From assembly GCF_014646335.1 (NCBI RefSeq), contig NZ_BMNG01000011.1, forward strand, positions 1 to 64,000: DNA of 64,000 nt. Direction: 5' to 3'. A model generated the notes under the pieces. That model made no database searches, was not told the DNA's origin, and worked only from the letters and a program-made list of their open reading frames with translations. Numbering within the stretch: the stretch's first letter is position 1; every line of letters begins with the position of its first letter. Source of the stretch: Streptomyces lasiicapitis. Lineage in GTDB: Bacteria > Actinomycetota > Actinomycetes > Streptomycetales > Streptomycetaceae. The position numbers and the translations under genes are program-made. Positions 7,701 to 15,623 of this stretch are shown here, piece after piece.

Positions 7701-8363
7701 TCAGCCCGCGACGCCGTGCCGCACGGCCCAGAGGGCGGCCTGGGTGCGGTCGGCGAGGTCCAACTTCATGAGGATGTTCGACACATGGGTCTTGACGGTC
7801 TTCTCGGAGAGCACGAGCGCGCGGGCGATCTCGCGGTTCGACCGGCCGTCCGCGATCAGGCCGAGCACCTCGCGCTCCCGCTCGGTGAGGGAACCGCCCC
7901 TCCCCTGCGTGCTGTTGGCCTCCTCCTGGGAGAGGAGGGCGCCCGCCACCTCGGGCTGGAGCAGGACGTGTCCGGCGTGCACGGAGCGGATGGCTCCGGC
8001 GAGGGCGTCCGGGTCGACGTCCTTGTACACATAGCCCGCCGCGCCCGCGCGCAGGGCCGGGACGACCGTGCGCTGCTCGGTGAAGCTGGTGACGATCAAC
8101 ACGCGCGCGGGGTTGGCCAGTTCACGGAGCTTGCGCAGTGCCTCGACGCCGTCCATGCCGGGCATCTTGACGTCCATCAGGACGACGTCCGGCTTCAACT
8201 CCTCGGCGCACGCGACTCCTTCGGCGCCGTCGGACGCCTCGCCGACGACCTCGATGTCCTCCTGGATCTCCAGGAACGTACGCAGACCGCGGCGGACCAC
8301 CTGGTGGTCGTCGACCAGCAGCACCCGGATCCGGGCCTTCGAATTGCGCTCGGCGTCAGCCAC
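7701..8363 (-). CDS. NarL/FixJ (LuxR-type) response regulator
   Basis: A 220-residue two-component response regulator. The receiver domain (about 12-128) holds the acidic pair VDD, the phosphoacceptor Asp64 in VVLMDVKMPGMDG, the switch threonine in VTSF, and the lysine in YVYKD. The LuxR-type HTH (about 155-215) contains LTEREREVLGLIADGRSNREIA and KTVKTHVSNIL. The start overlaps the upstream histidine kinase gene by 8 bases, so the two are co-translated. The kinase has one GAF domain of DevS/DosS type, which suggests redox, gas or stress sensing, but the signal is not visible in the sequence. Confidence 0.93.
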   Translation of the reverse strand: MADAERNSKARIRVLLVDDHQVVRRGLRTFLEIQEDIEVVGEASDGAEGVACAEELKPDVVLMDVKMPGMDGVEALRKLRELANPARVLIVTSFTEQRTVVPALRAGAAGYVYKDVDPDALAGAIRSVHAGHVLLQPEVAGALLSQEEANSTQGRGGSLTEREREVLGLIADGRSNREIARALVLSEKTVKTHVSNILMKLDLADRTQAALWAVRHGVAG

Positions 8364-9501
8364 CGGGGACCTCCATCTCGATCGTCGTGCCCTTGCCGGG
8401 CGCCGACTCCACGGTCAGCCGTCCGCCGACCCCGCCTGCCCGGTCCCGCATGGAGACCAGGCCCAAGTGCCGCCCGGCGCGCCGGATCACGCGTGGGTCG
8501 AATCCCTTGCCGTCGTCCGTGACCCGCAGCACCGCTCCGGGACCGCGCTTCTGCAGGGCGACGGCGACATGCTCCGCGTCCGCGTGCCGCAGCGCGTTGT
8601 GCAGGGCCTCCTGGGCGACCCTCAGCATGGCTTCCTCCTGGGCCGCGGGCAGGGCGCGCACGCCGCTGCTCTCGAAGGTGACGGCGGCGGAGTGGGCGCG
8701 GTCGAGGACCTGCGAGTGCGTACGCAGGGTGGCCACCAGGCCGTCCTCGTCGAGTGCGGCGGGGCGCAACTCCACGACGGCGGCGCGCAGTTCGTCGGCC
8801 GCCTCGGCCGCGAGGGCGGCCACCTGCTGGAGCTCGCCCTTGGCGCGTGTCGGGTCGCGGTCCACCAGGGCGGCGGCCGCCTGGGCGGTCAGGCGCAGGG
8901 AGAACAGCTTCTGGCTGACCGCGTCGTGCAGTTCGTGGGCGAGGCGGGAGCGCTCCTCGGCGATGGTCAGCTCGCGGCTGCGCTCGTACAGCCGGGCGTT
9001 GGTGAGGGCGATCGCGGCGTGCTGGGCGAGGATCGAAAGGAGTTCCTCGTCGTCCGCGTCGAAGCCGCAGCCGCCGGCCGGCTTGGGGCACCGCTTGTTG
9101 GCGAGGAAGAGGGCGCCGAGGGTCTCGTCGCCGTACCTGATCGGGAGGCCGAGGAAGTCGGACATGTCCGGGTGGGCGGACGGCCAGCCCTCGAAGCGGG
9201 GGTCCTCGCGCACGTCGGCGAGGCGCTCGGGCTCGGCCTTGCACAGCATCGCGGCGAGGATGCCGTGCTGGCGGGGCAGCGGGCCGATCGCCTTCCACTG
9301 CTCTTCGCTGACGCCGTCGACGACGAACTGGGCGAAGCCGCCGTGGTCGTCCGGGACACCGAGGGCCGCGTACTCCGCGTCCAGCAGCTCGCGGGCGGAG
9401 GCGACGATCGTCTTGAGGACGTCGCGCACCTCCAGCTGGCTGCTCATGGCGAGCAGCGCGGAGCTGACCGCGTACAGACCGGATCGGGGTCCTTGACTCA
9501 T
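8356..9501 (-). CDS. GAF-domain sensor histidine kinase (DevS/DosS-like)
   Basis: A 381-residue cytosolic kinase with no membrane helix. A GAF domain spans about 22-170 (AEYAALGV, then DFLGLPIRYGDETLGALFLANK). A HisKA_3 dimerisation segment (ERSRLAHELHDAVSQ) carries phosphoacceptor His192. The HATPase domain has the N-box EALHNALRHA, a DDGKGF G1 box and the GLVSMRDRA and GKGTT motifs. It overlaps the response regulator gene downstream, and together they form a complete two-component system. The GAF resembles the ligand-binding GAF of DevS proteins, but I cannot tell whether it binds haem. Tandem palindromic boxes lie upstream at 9553-9581. Confidence 0.92.
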   Translation of the reverse strand: MSQGPRSGLYAVSSALLAMSSQLEVRDVLKTIVASARELLDAEYAALGVPDDHGGFAQFVVDGVSEEQWKAIGPLPRQHGILAAMLCKAEPERLADVREDPRFEGWPSAHPDMSDFLGLPIRYGDETLGALFLANKRCPKPAGGCGFDADDEELLSILAQHAAIALTNARLYERSRELTIAEERSRLAHELHDAVSQKLFSLRLTAQAAAALVDRDPTRAKGELQQVAALAAEAADELRAAVVELRPAALDEDGLVATLRTHSQVLDRAHSAAVTFESSGVRALPAAQEEAMLRVAQEALHNALRHADAEHVAVALQKRGPGAVLRVTDDGKGFDPRVIRRAGRHLGLVSMRDRAGGVGGRLTVESAPGKGTTIEMEVPGG

Positions 9502-9552
9502 GGGCCAACCGTACCGGCGGGGTGTGACAGCGCGTATCCGACCTGTGGCGGC

Positions 9553-9581
9553 AGGGCTCTAGGACCCGGGGACTAGGCCCT
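9553..9581. promoter_or_regulatory. Two abutting GGG-NN-CTAGG-N-CC boxes
   Basis: GGGCTCTAGGACCC (9554-9567) is immediately followed by GGGGACTAGGCCCT (9568-9581), about 55-70 bp upstream of the kinase start. Both share GGG, CTAGG and a C-rich end, which resembles the GGGACT...GTCCC layout of mycobacterial DevR boxes. A third CTAGG occurs at 9590-9594. Autoregulation by the adjacent response regulator is an inference. Confidence 0.4.
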
Positions 9582-9710
9582 GCGGACGGCCTAGGGCGAA
9601 GGGACCTCGCACGCTGCTCCCGCCGTCCGAGGCGCCCGGCGGGGGTGCGTTCCTAGCGTGGAAGCCGGTACCGCCACGAGGGCACTGAGGGTCACGAGGG
9701 GACGGTTGTC

Positions 9711-10412
9711 ATGCCGGTAGCGATCATCACGGGGGCTTCGAAGGGTCTGGGGCGGGCGCTGGCCGCGGCGCTCGCCGGGCGGGGCTGGGACCTCGTCCTC
9801 GACGCGAGAACGCGGGCGGTGCTCGACGACACCGCGCGGGAGCTGGCCGGGCACGGCGGGCGGGTGCGCGCGGTGCCCGGGGACGTGCGGGACGAGGGGC
9901 ACCGCGCGGAGCTTGTCGCGCGGGCTCGCGCCCTGGGCGGCCTGGATCTGCTCGTGAACAACGCGAGCGCGCTCGGCGCGGAGCCGCTGGTCCGCCTCGA
10001 CGAGCTCCCCCTGGAGGGGCTGCGGCGAGCCCTGGAGACGAATGTGGTGGCCGCGCTCGGTCTCGTACAGCAGGCGCTGCCGCTGTTGCGGGCCTCGCGC
10101 GCGGGAGGCGGCGCGGTGATCAATGTCAGCTCCGACGCGGGCGCCGAGGCCTACGAGACGTGGGGCGGGTACGGGGCGTCCAAGGCGGCGCTGGACCAGT
10201 TGTCGGCGGTGCTCGGCGCGGAGGAGCCGGGGCTGCGGGTGTGGGCCGTCGATCCGGGCGACATGGGCACGGACCTGTACCGCGCCGCCGTTCCGGATGA
10301 CGCGGATCCACGGCCGCTGCCGCACACGGTGGTGCCGGCCTTCCTGCGGCTGCTCGACGAGCGGCCGGTGAGCGGGCGCTATGACGCTCCTTCCTTGCTG
10401 GTGGCGTCATGA
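9711..10412 (+). CDS. SDR-family oxidoreductase
   Basis: A 233-residue classical short-chain dehydrogenase. It has the Rossmann glycine motif TGASKGLGRALA near residue 7, the NNAS stretch near 83, the serine in NVSSDAGAEA, and the catalytic YGASKAAL. The substrate is not deducible. Its stop overlaps the QueA-like gene by ATGA, so the two are translationally coupled. This pairing could mean a shared small-molecule or RNA-modification step, but that is only inferred. The start ATG at 9711 has GAGGGG about 10 bases upstream. The protein is slightly short at the C-terminus compared with FabG, consistent with an NAD(P)H-dependent housekeeping reductase. Confidence 0.88.
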   Translation: MPVAIITGASKGLGRALAAALAGRGWDLVLDARTRAVLDDTARELAGHGGRVRAVPGDVRDEGHRAELVARARALGGLDLLVNNASALGAEPLVRLDELPLEGLRRALETNVVAALGLVQQALPLLRASRAGGGAVINVSSDAGAEAYETWGGYGASKAALDQLSAVLGAEEPGLRVWAVDPGDMGTDLYRAAVPDDADPRPLPHTVVPAFLRLLDERPVSGRYDAPSLLVAS

Positions 10413-11518
10413 CGGTCGCGGTGCGGGTGCCCGAGGGGCTGCACGCGGCGCTGCCGGTCGAGCAGCGCGGCCGGGGGCTGCGCAGGGACTCGGTGCGGCT
10501 GCTTCTCTCGCGCGGGACGCAGGTGTCGCACCACGTCTTCAGGGAGCTGCCGGACCTGCTGCGCGCCGGGGACCTGCTCGTGGTGAACACCTCGCCGACG
10601 CTGGCCGCCGCGGTGGACGGGCGGCTGCCGCACGCGCGCGTGGACGAGGACGCCGTCCACGCGCGCGTGGACGAACAGAAGGGGCACGCGCGCGTAGTGG
10701 TGCATTTCTCGACGCTCGGCGAGGACGGCCGGTGGGCCGTCGAGATGCGGGATCCCGAGGCAGGCGGTACTACACGCGCGCGGGCGGGCGGGCCCGCGGG
10801 AGAAGTAGTGGAGCTCCCCGGGGGCGTACGTCTGGTGTGCGAGGAGCCGCTGAGCGCGGACAGTGGGCGGCTGTGGTGGGCGCGGGTGTCCGCGGACGTG
10901 CCGCGCCTGCTGCGGCGGCACGGGCGGCCCATTCGCTACTCCTATACGGAGCGGGACCAGCCGCTGTCGGCGTACCAGACGGTGTTCGCGCTGCCGTCGG
11001 CCGACGGCACGGGCAGCGCGGAGATGCCGAGTGCGGCGCGGCCGTTCACCGCGCGCCTGGTGGCACGCCTGGTGAGCCGGGGTGTGCAGTTCGCGCCGGT
11101 CCGGCTGCACACGGGGGTGGCGTCGCCCGAGGTGCACGAGCCGCCGTACCCGGAGCGCTTCGAGGTGCCGGAGGCGTCGGCGCGACTGATCAATGCCGCG
11201 CGGGCGGGAGGTGGCCGGGTCCTGGCGGTGGGGACGACCGCGGTGCGGGCCGTGGAGTCGGCGGTGGGGCCCGACGGGGTGGTCCGGGCCGCGGCGGGGC
11301 GTACCGATCTGGTGGTGACGCCGGAGCGAGGGGTGCGGGTGGTGGACGGGCTGCTCACGGGCCTGCACGAGCCGGAGGCGTCGCATCTGCTGATGCTGGA
11401 GGCGGTGGCGGGGAGGGCCGCGGTGGAGCGGGGTTATGCCGAGGCGGTACGCCATCTCTACCTGTGGCACGAGTTCGGCGACGTCCACCTCCTCCTTCCG
11501 GACGAGTTTGCTCACTGA
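10409..11518 (+). CDS. QueA-like S-adenosylmethionine:tRNA ribosyltransferase-isomerase
   Basis: A 369-residue homologue of QueA, which transfers the ribosyl moiety of SAM to preQ1-tRNA in queuosine synthesis. Family segments are visible: GDLLVVNTSPTLAA, YQTVF, the block VLAVGTTAVRAVESA, and LLTGLHEPEASHLLMLEAVAG near the C-terminus. It is divergent from enterobacterial QueA and carries an in-frame insertion of repeated HARVDE units at about residues 75-96. No other queuosine gene is in the window, so its true substrate may differ. It is translationally coupled to the upstream SDR gene. A weak hairpin (GAGAGC/GCTCTC) follows the stop. Confidence 0.8.
   Translation: MTVAVRVPEGLHAALPVEQRGRGLRRDSVRLLLSRGTQVSHHVFRELPDLLRAGDLLVVNTSPTLAAAVDGRLPHARVDEDAVHARVDEQKGHARVVVHFSTLGEDGRWAVEMRDPEAGGTTRARAGGPAGEVVELPGGVRLVCEEPLSADSGRLWWARVSADVPRLLRRHGRPIRYSYTERDQPLSAYQTVFALPSADGTGSAEMPSAARPFTARLVARLVSRGVQFAPVRLHTGVASPEVHEPPYPERFEVPEASARLINAARAGGGRVLAVGTTAVRAVESAVGPDGVVRAAAGRTDLVVTPERGVRVVDGLLTGLHEPEASHLLMLEAVAGRAAVERGYAEAVRHLYLWHEFGDVHLLLPDEFAH
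10631..10696 (+). repeat. Triple in-frame repeat inside the QueA-like gene
   Basis: Three copies of CACGCGCGCGT(G/A) at 10631, 10658 and 10685 are spaced exactly 27 bases apart, so nine residues are repeated in frame (HARVDE followed by variable residues). The unit core is the same 12-bp palindrome found dispersed elsewhere in the window. The expansion falls in a variable region of the protein. Confidence 0.8.
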
Positions 11519-11840
11519 GAGCATTGCTCTCGCAACTGATGGTGAGACTGTTACGCGCCCGATGTGAGCCCGCGCATAGGACACACATCACGTACGAAGC
11601 TCCCTAGTGGACGTGAGGGCCCCGTAAGGGAGGGTTAAAAGCGGGCATCGGGGGCGGCAGTGCACCCCCTGATCCACTACCCGGGATCGTACGTCACTCC
11701 TTTGCCACAGAATTTTGCGCCCGCTAAGAATTGCTCCCGTCGCTCGAACGCCGCGGTCCCGCACCGCGGCGTTTTGCCGGAAGCAATCTGTCCCCCGCCG
11801 GTGCAGAGCGGCCTCCCGATTTACGAAGAGGTCCATCCCC
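11519..11840 (+). other. Leader region upstream of the SLT gene
   Basis: These 322 bases hold no gene. They contain a small hairpin right after the QueA-like stop, AT-richer stretches (AGGGTTAAAAGC near 11632; CAGAATTTTGCGCC near 11708), and a complete intrinsic terminator at 11749-11775, only 65 bases before the start codon. ATTGCT (11730-11735) could pair with AGCAAT (11784-11789) across the terminator. No known riboswitch consensus, including the ydaO type used by other Streptomyces cell-wall hydrolase genes, could be matched. Confidence 0.5.
11749..11775 (+). terminator. Intrinsic terminator inside the SLT-gene leader
   Basis: CGCCGCGG (11749-11756), a 7-base loop, then CCGCGGCG (11764-11771) followed by TTTT. 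It lies before the gene rather than after one, so it probably ends most leader transcripts unless an alternative fold or factor lets polymerase through. This is attenuation by inference. Confidence 0.7.
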
Positions 11841-12530
11841 ATGTCCAAGCACGCCCCCTCTGGTCATAGTCGCTCCACCCTGACCAAGACCCAGAAGTTC
11901 TCGATCGCCGGTGTCGCCACCCTCGGTGCCGCCGCTCTCGCGTTCTCGATCGTGCCGGGCAGCTCCGAAGCGCAGACCACGCAGGCCGGTGCCCTCGGCA
12001 CCCACTCCGCCGCCTGGTCCGTGCCCGTCGACGCCCAGCAGAGCGTCAGCAAGCAGCAGGCCAACGCCAGCAAGCAGGCCAAGGACGCCGTTGCCGCGAA
12101 GGCCGCCGCCGACAAGAAGGCCGCGGCCGACGCCGCCGCGAAGAAGGCCGCGGACGACCGCAAGGCCAAGGAGGCCGCCAGCCGCGCGGCCGCCCGCAAG
12201 CCGGTCTACACCAACAACCTCGACGGCTGGATCCGCCAGTCCCTGGACATCATGAAGTCCAAGGGCATCCCCGGCTCGTACGACGGCCTGCACCGCAACA
12301 TCATGCGGGAGTCCACGGGCAACCCGAACGCCAAGAACGGCTGGGACATCAACGCCATCAACGGCACCCCGTCGATCGGCCTGCTCCAGGTCATCCAGCC
12401 GACGTTCAACGCGTACCACGTCGACGGCACCTCGACGAACATCTACGACCCGGTCGCCAACATCACGGCCGCGGCCAACTACGCCGCCGACCGCTACGGC
12501 TCGATCGACAACGTGAACGGCGCCTACTGA
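11841..12530 (+). CDS. Secreted transglycosylase SLT-domain protein
   Basis: A 229-residue exported protein. The N-terminal 45 residues form a signal peptide with a twin-lysine region and hydrophobic core (FSIAGVATLGAAALAFSIV). A long Ala/Lys helical or coiled linker follows (about 70-120, repeated KAAADKKAAADAAAKK). The C-terminal SLT lysozyme-like domain holds the catalytic glutamate in IMRESTGNPNA, then GLLQVIQPTF and YAADRYGSI. Such proteins cleave peptidoglycan glycan strands and often act in growth or spore germination. The ATG at 11841 has GAAGAGG in front. The upstream leader contains an intrinsic terminator, so expression is probably conditional. Confidence 0.9.
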   Translation: MSKHAPSGHSRSTLTKTQKFSIAGVATLGAAALAFSIVPGSSEAQTTQAGALGTHSAAWSVPVDAQQSVSKQQANASKQAKDAVAAKAAADKKAAADAAAKKAADDRKAKEAASRAAARKPVYTNNLDGWIRQSLDIMKSKGIPGSYDGLHRNIMRESTGNPNAKNGWDINAINGTPSIGLLQVIQPTFNAYHVDGTSTNIYDPVANITAAANYAADRYGSIDNVNGAY

Positions 12531-12571
12531 GTCGTACCACCGGACCTCTTCAACCGAGGCTCACAGACGCC

Positions 12572-12605
12572 GAAGGGCGGCACCCCGTGCGGGGTGCCGC
12601 CCTTC
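12572..12605. terminator. Bidirectional terminator between SLT and ABC genes
   Basis: Perfect 15-bp stem GAAGGGCGGCACCCC (12572-12586) with its complement at 12591-12605 around a GTGC loop. It separates two convergent genes and suits both. Confidence 0.85.
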
Positions 12606-12624
12606 TCGTGCGCGTACGCGGTGT

Positions 12625-15288
12625 CTACTTGCGCATGACCTCCGGCTCGTGGCGGCGCAGGAAGCGGGCCACGAAGAAGCCGCAGAGGGCGCCGAGGGCG
12701 AGCAGGGCGGCCATGTCCATCATGTAGGCGCTTGCGTCGTGGTCCCACAGCGGATCCGTGGCGCCCGGGTCGTCCGGGTTCGGGCTGATCCGGTTGAAGT
12801 CCAGCGTCGCGCCGGCGGCGGCGACGGCCCAGCGCGAGGGCATCAGGAACGAGAACTGGTTGACGCCGACCGTGCCGTGCAGGATGAACAGGCAGCCGGT
12901 GAACACGACCTGGATGATCGCGAACATGACCAGCAACGGCATGGTCTTCTCCGCGGTCTTCACCAGGGCGGAGATGATCAGGCCGAACATCATCGAGGTG
13001 AAGCCGAGGGCCATGATCGGCAGGGAGAGCTCAAGGAGCACCTGGCTGCCCAGGACCAGGCCCTTCTCCGGGATCTCACGGGTGGAGAAGCCGATCACGC
13101 CGACGAGCCCGCCCTGCAGCACGGTGATCGCGCCGAGGACGATGACCTTGGACATCAGGTACGCGGACCGGGACAGGCCGGTCGCGCGCTCCCGTTCGTA
13201 GATCACCCGTTCCTTGATCAGCTCACGGACCGAGTTGGCGGCGCCCGCGAAGCACGCGCCCACCGCGAGGATCAGCAGGACCGTGGTGGCCGTGCCATTC
13301 GGGATGATCTTGCCGGTCTTCGGGTTCACCACCGGCAGCAGGCCCTTGTCCGGGTCGATGAGCAGGCTCACCGCGCCGAGTACCGCGGGCAGGATCACCA
13401 TCAGTGCCAGGAAGCCCCGGTCGGAGACGATCACGGACACATAGCGGCGGATCAGGGTGATCAGCTGTGAGCCCCAGCCCTGCGGCTTGGGCGGGCTGAT
13501 CGACTGCGGCGGCGGCATGTGTACGGACTGCGCGGCGACGGCGTCGATGTCCGCGGCGTACATCTGGTAGTGCTGCGAGCCCTTCCAGCGGCCCGCCCAG
13601 TCGTAGTCGCGGTAGTTCTCGAAGGCGGAGAAGACGTCGGCCCAGGTGCTGTAGCCGAAGAAGTTCAGGGCCTCCTCGGGCGGGCCGAAGTACGCCACCG
13701 AACCGCCCGGCGCCATCACGAGCAGCTTGTCGCAGATGGCCAGCTCGGCCACCGAGTGCGTGACGACGAGGACCGTGCGGCCGTCGTCGGCGAGGCCGCG
13801 CAGGAGCTGCATGACGTCGCGGTCCATGCCCGGGTCGAGGCCCGACGTGGGCTCGTCCAGGAAGATCAGCGACGGCTTGGTGAGCAGCTCGAGGGCCACC
13901 GACACGCGCTTGCGCTGGCCGCCGGACAGGGACGTGACCTTCTTGTCCTTGTGGATGTCCAGCTTCAGCTCGCGCAGGACTTCGCCTATGCGCTGCTGGC
14001 GCTCCTGCTCGCTGGTGTCCGCGGGGAAGCGGAGCTTGGCGGCGTACTTGAGCGCCTTGTTGACGGTCAGCTCCTTGTGCAGGATGTCGTCCTGCGGGAC
14101 CAGACCGATGCGCTGACGCAGCTCGGCGAACTGCTTGTACAGGTTCCGGTTGTCGTAGAGGACGTCGCCCTGGTTGGCGGGCCGGTAGCCGGTGAGCGCC
14201 TTGAGCAGGGTGGACTTTCCGGAGCCCGAGGGGCCGATGACCGCGATCAGCGACTTCTCCGGGACGCCGAAGGAGACGTCCTTCAGGATCTGCTTGCCGC
14301 CGTCGACCGTGACGGTCAGGTGGCGCGCGGAGAAGGAGACGGCACCGGTGTCGACGAACTCCTCGAGGCGGTCGCCGACGAGGCGGAACGTCGAGTGGCC
14401 GACGCCGACGATGTCGTTCGGGCCGATCATGACCGTGGACGACTTCGCGATCGGCATGCCGTTGACGTACGTGCCGTTGTGCGAGCCCAGGTCGCGCAGC
14501 TCGAAGCGGCCGTCGGGCGACGCCGTGAACTCCGCGTGCAGACGCGAGACCTGGAGGTCGGAGACCACCAGCTCGTTCTCCAGGGCGCGGCCGATGCGCA
14601 TCTTTCGGCCAAGCGAGAACTGGTGGTACGTCGTCGGGCTGCGGTCGCCGTAGACCGGCGGGGCCCCCGCCGCGCCGCCGGATCCCACGCCCGCGCCCGG
14701 GCCCTGCTGCTGCGGAACGTGGCCCTGGCCCTGACCTTGCTGCGGCCAGGCCTGCTGTTGCTGCGGCATCTGCTGCTGGGGCGCCTGCTGCTGCATCTGT
14801 TGCTGCTGAGGCGCCTGGTAGTGCGGCGCCTGATGCTGCGGCGGTGCCTGATGCTGCGGCTGCTGGGCCTGCCCGGCCCAGCCGGGCGCGCCCTGCTGAC
14901 CGGCCTGGCCGGGAGCGTGCTGCGGCGGCGCGTGCTGCGCCTGCGCTCCCGGCGCGGACATGGCCGCCGCGGCGGCGCCGGAGGCGCCACCGGAGAGGAC
15001 CAGTTGCGGTCCGTCGGTCGCGTTGCCCAGGTGGACGGCCGATCCCGGGCCGATTTCCATCTGGTGGATCCGCTGCCCCTGCACAAACGTGCCGTTGGTG
15101 GAGCCGTGGTCCTCAATGACCCAACTGCGGCCGCCCCAGCTGATCGTCGCGTGGCGCCAGGAGACCCTGGCGTCGTCCAGCGCGACGTCACCCTGCGGAT
15201 CACGCCCAAGGGTGTATGCCCTGGACGAATCAAGCGTCCAGGTCCTGCCATTCAATTCCAGTACGAGTTCCGGCACTCCATGCCCCAC
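12625..15288 (-). CDS. FHA-FHA-ABC transporter (ABCG/White-type half transporter)
   Basis: An 887-residue fusion. The first FHA domain is at about 8-95 (YTLGRD, VSWRHATISW, DHGSTNGTFV). A Gln/Pro-rich low-complexity linker covers about 105-205. The second FHA domain is at about 215-310 (IGRALENELVVSDLQVSRLHAEF, SHNGTYVNG). The ABC ATPase spans about 320-570 (Walker A GPSGSGKST, signature LSGGQRKR, Walker B LIFLDEP). The ABC-2 membrane domain has about six helices (630-860). FHA domains read phosphothreonine, so export is presumably gated by Ser/Thr kinases. The substrate is unknown. The start may be the GTG at 15288 or the GTG four codons later. Confidence 0.92.
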   Translation of the reverse strand: MGHGVPELVLELNGRTWTLDSSRAYTLGRDPQGDVALDDARVSWRHATISWGGRSWVIEDHGSTNGTFVQGQRIHQMEIGPGSAVHLGNATDGPQLVLSGGASGAAAAAMSAPGAQAQHAPPQHAPGQAGQQGAPGWAGQAQQPQHQAPPQHQAPHYQAPQQQQMQQQAPQQQMPQQQQAWPQQGQGQGHVPQQQGPGAGVGSGGAAGAPPVYGDRSPTTYHQFSLGRKMRIGRALENELVVSDLQVSRLHAEFTASPDGRFELRDLGSHNGTYVNGMPIAKSSTVMIGPNDIVGVGHSTFRLVGDRLEEFVDTGAVSFSARHLTVTVDGGKQILKDVSFGVPEKSLIAVIGPSGSGKSTLLKALTGYRPANQGDVLYDNRNLYKQFAELRQRIGLVPQDDILHKELTVNKALKYAAKLRFPADTSEQERQQRIGEVLRELKLDIHKDKKVTSLSGGQRKRVSVALELLTKPSLIFLDEPTSGLDPGMDRDVMQLLRGLADDGRTVLVVTHSVAELAICDKLLVMAPGGSVAYFGPPEEALNFFGYSTWADVFSAFENYRDYDWAGRWKGSQHYQMYAADIDAVAAQSVHMPPPQSISPPKPQGWGSQLITLIRRYVSVIVSDRGFLALMVILPAVLGAVSLLIDPDKGLLPVVNPKTGKIIPNGTATTVLLILAVGACFAGAANSVRELIKERVIYERERATGLSRSAYLMSKVIVLGAITVLQGGLVGVIGFSTREIPEKGLVLGSQVLLELSLPIMALGFTSMMFGLIISALVKTAEKTMPLLVMFAIIQVVFTGCLFILHGTVGVNQFSFLMPSRWAVAAAGATLDFNRISPNPDDPGATDPLWDHDASAYMMDMAALLALGALCGFFVARFLRRHEPEVMRK

Positions 15289-15623
15289 TGAGTTGTCCCC
15301 CGAGTTGCCCCCATCATGGGGAGTCTAGGGATGTCGAACATCGGGAGGAACTATTTCAGGCGGAGGCCTCTGACCGAAAGTCGGGCCTTGTGAAGACTGC
15401 GTACGGGCCACTATGACTGCCCCGTTGACGGGGCAGATACCGCCCCGGAGAGTAGTAAGGGCTCTCAGCGAGTACGGATAGCGTGCATGTGCGCGCATGC
15501 CACTCATGTCGCTCATGTCAGCGATGCCTGTCATGTCTGTCATGTGTTTCATGCGCCCCACGAGTTCCTTCGCGCGCGTTCGTCACCAAGAGAGCGATGC
15601 GCGCTGCGAGCTCGGGGGGTCCC
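15289..15623. other. Divergent intergenic region between FHA-ABC and streptophobe genes
   Basis: These 335 bases hold promoters for both neighbours and a short-period repeat (15485-15553). On the plus strand TAGCGT (15479-15484) is a plausible -10. A frame on the minus strand (15325-15561) would encode a Met-rich peptide starting MGRMKHMTDMTG, but it lies over the repeat and has no other support. No further gene is seen. Confidence 0.4.
15485..15553. repeat. Degenerate short-period CATGTC repeat
   Basis: CATG recurs about eight times at 9-15 base spacing, with units such as CTCATGTCG, CTCATGTCA and TGTCATGTC. Because the period is a multiple of three, each frame encodes a periodic peptide: Cys-x-x-Cys in the frame of the downstream gene, Met-x-x-Met and His-rich in the others. 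Imperfect but clear by eye. Confidence 0.75.

Noticed and set aside
11519..11840. ydaO-type cyclic-di-AMP riboswitch before the SLT gene
   Set aside because: The expected conserved blocks of that riboswitch as I remember them were not found; only an intrinsic terminator and weak pairings are visible.
13519..15291. 590-codon plus-strand frame over the FHA-ABC transporter
   Set aside because: Shadow of the real minus-strand gene, whose FHA and ABC motifs are unambiguous.
15325..15561. Met-rich 78-codon minus-strand frame upstream of the FHA-ABC gene
   Set aside because: Its periodicity comes from the CATGTC-like DNA repeat, it has no ribosome site, and every frame of the repeat gives an equally periodic peptide.
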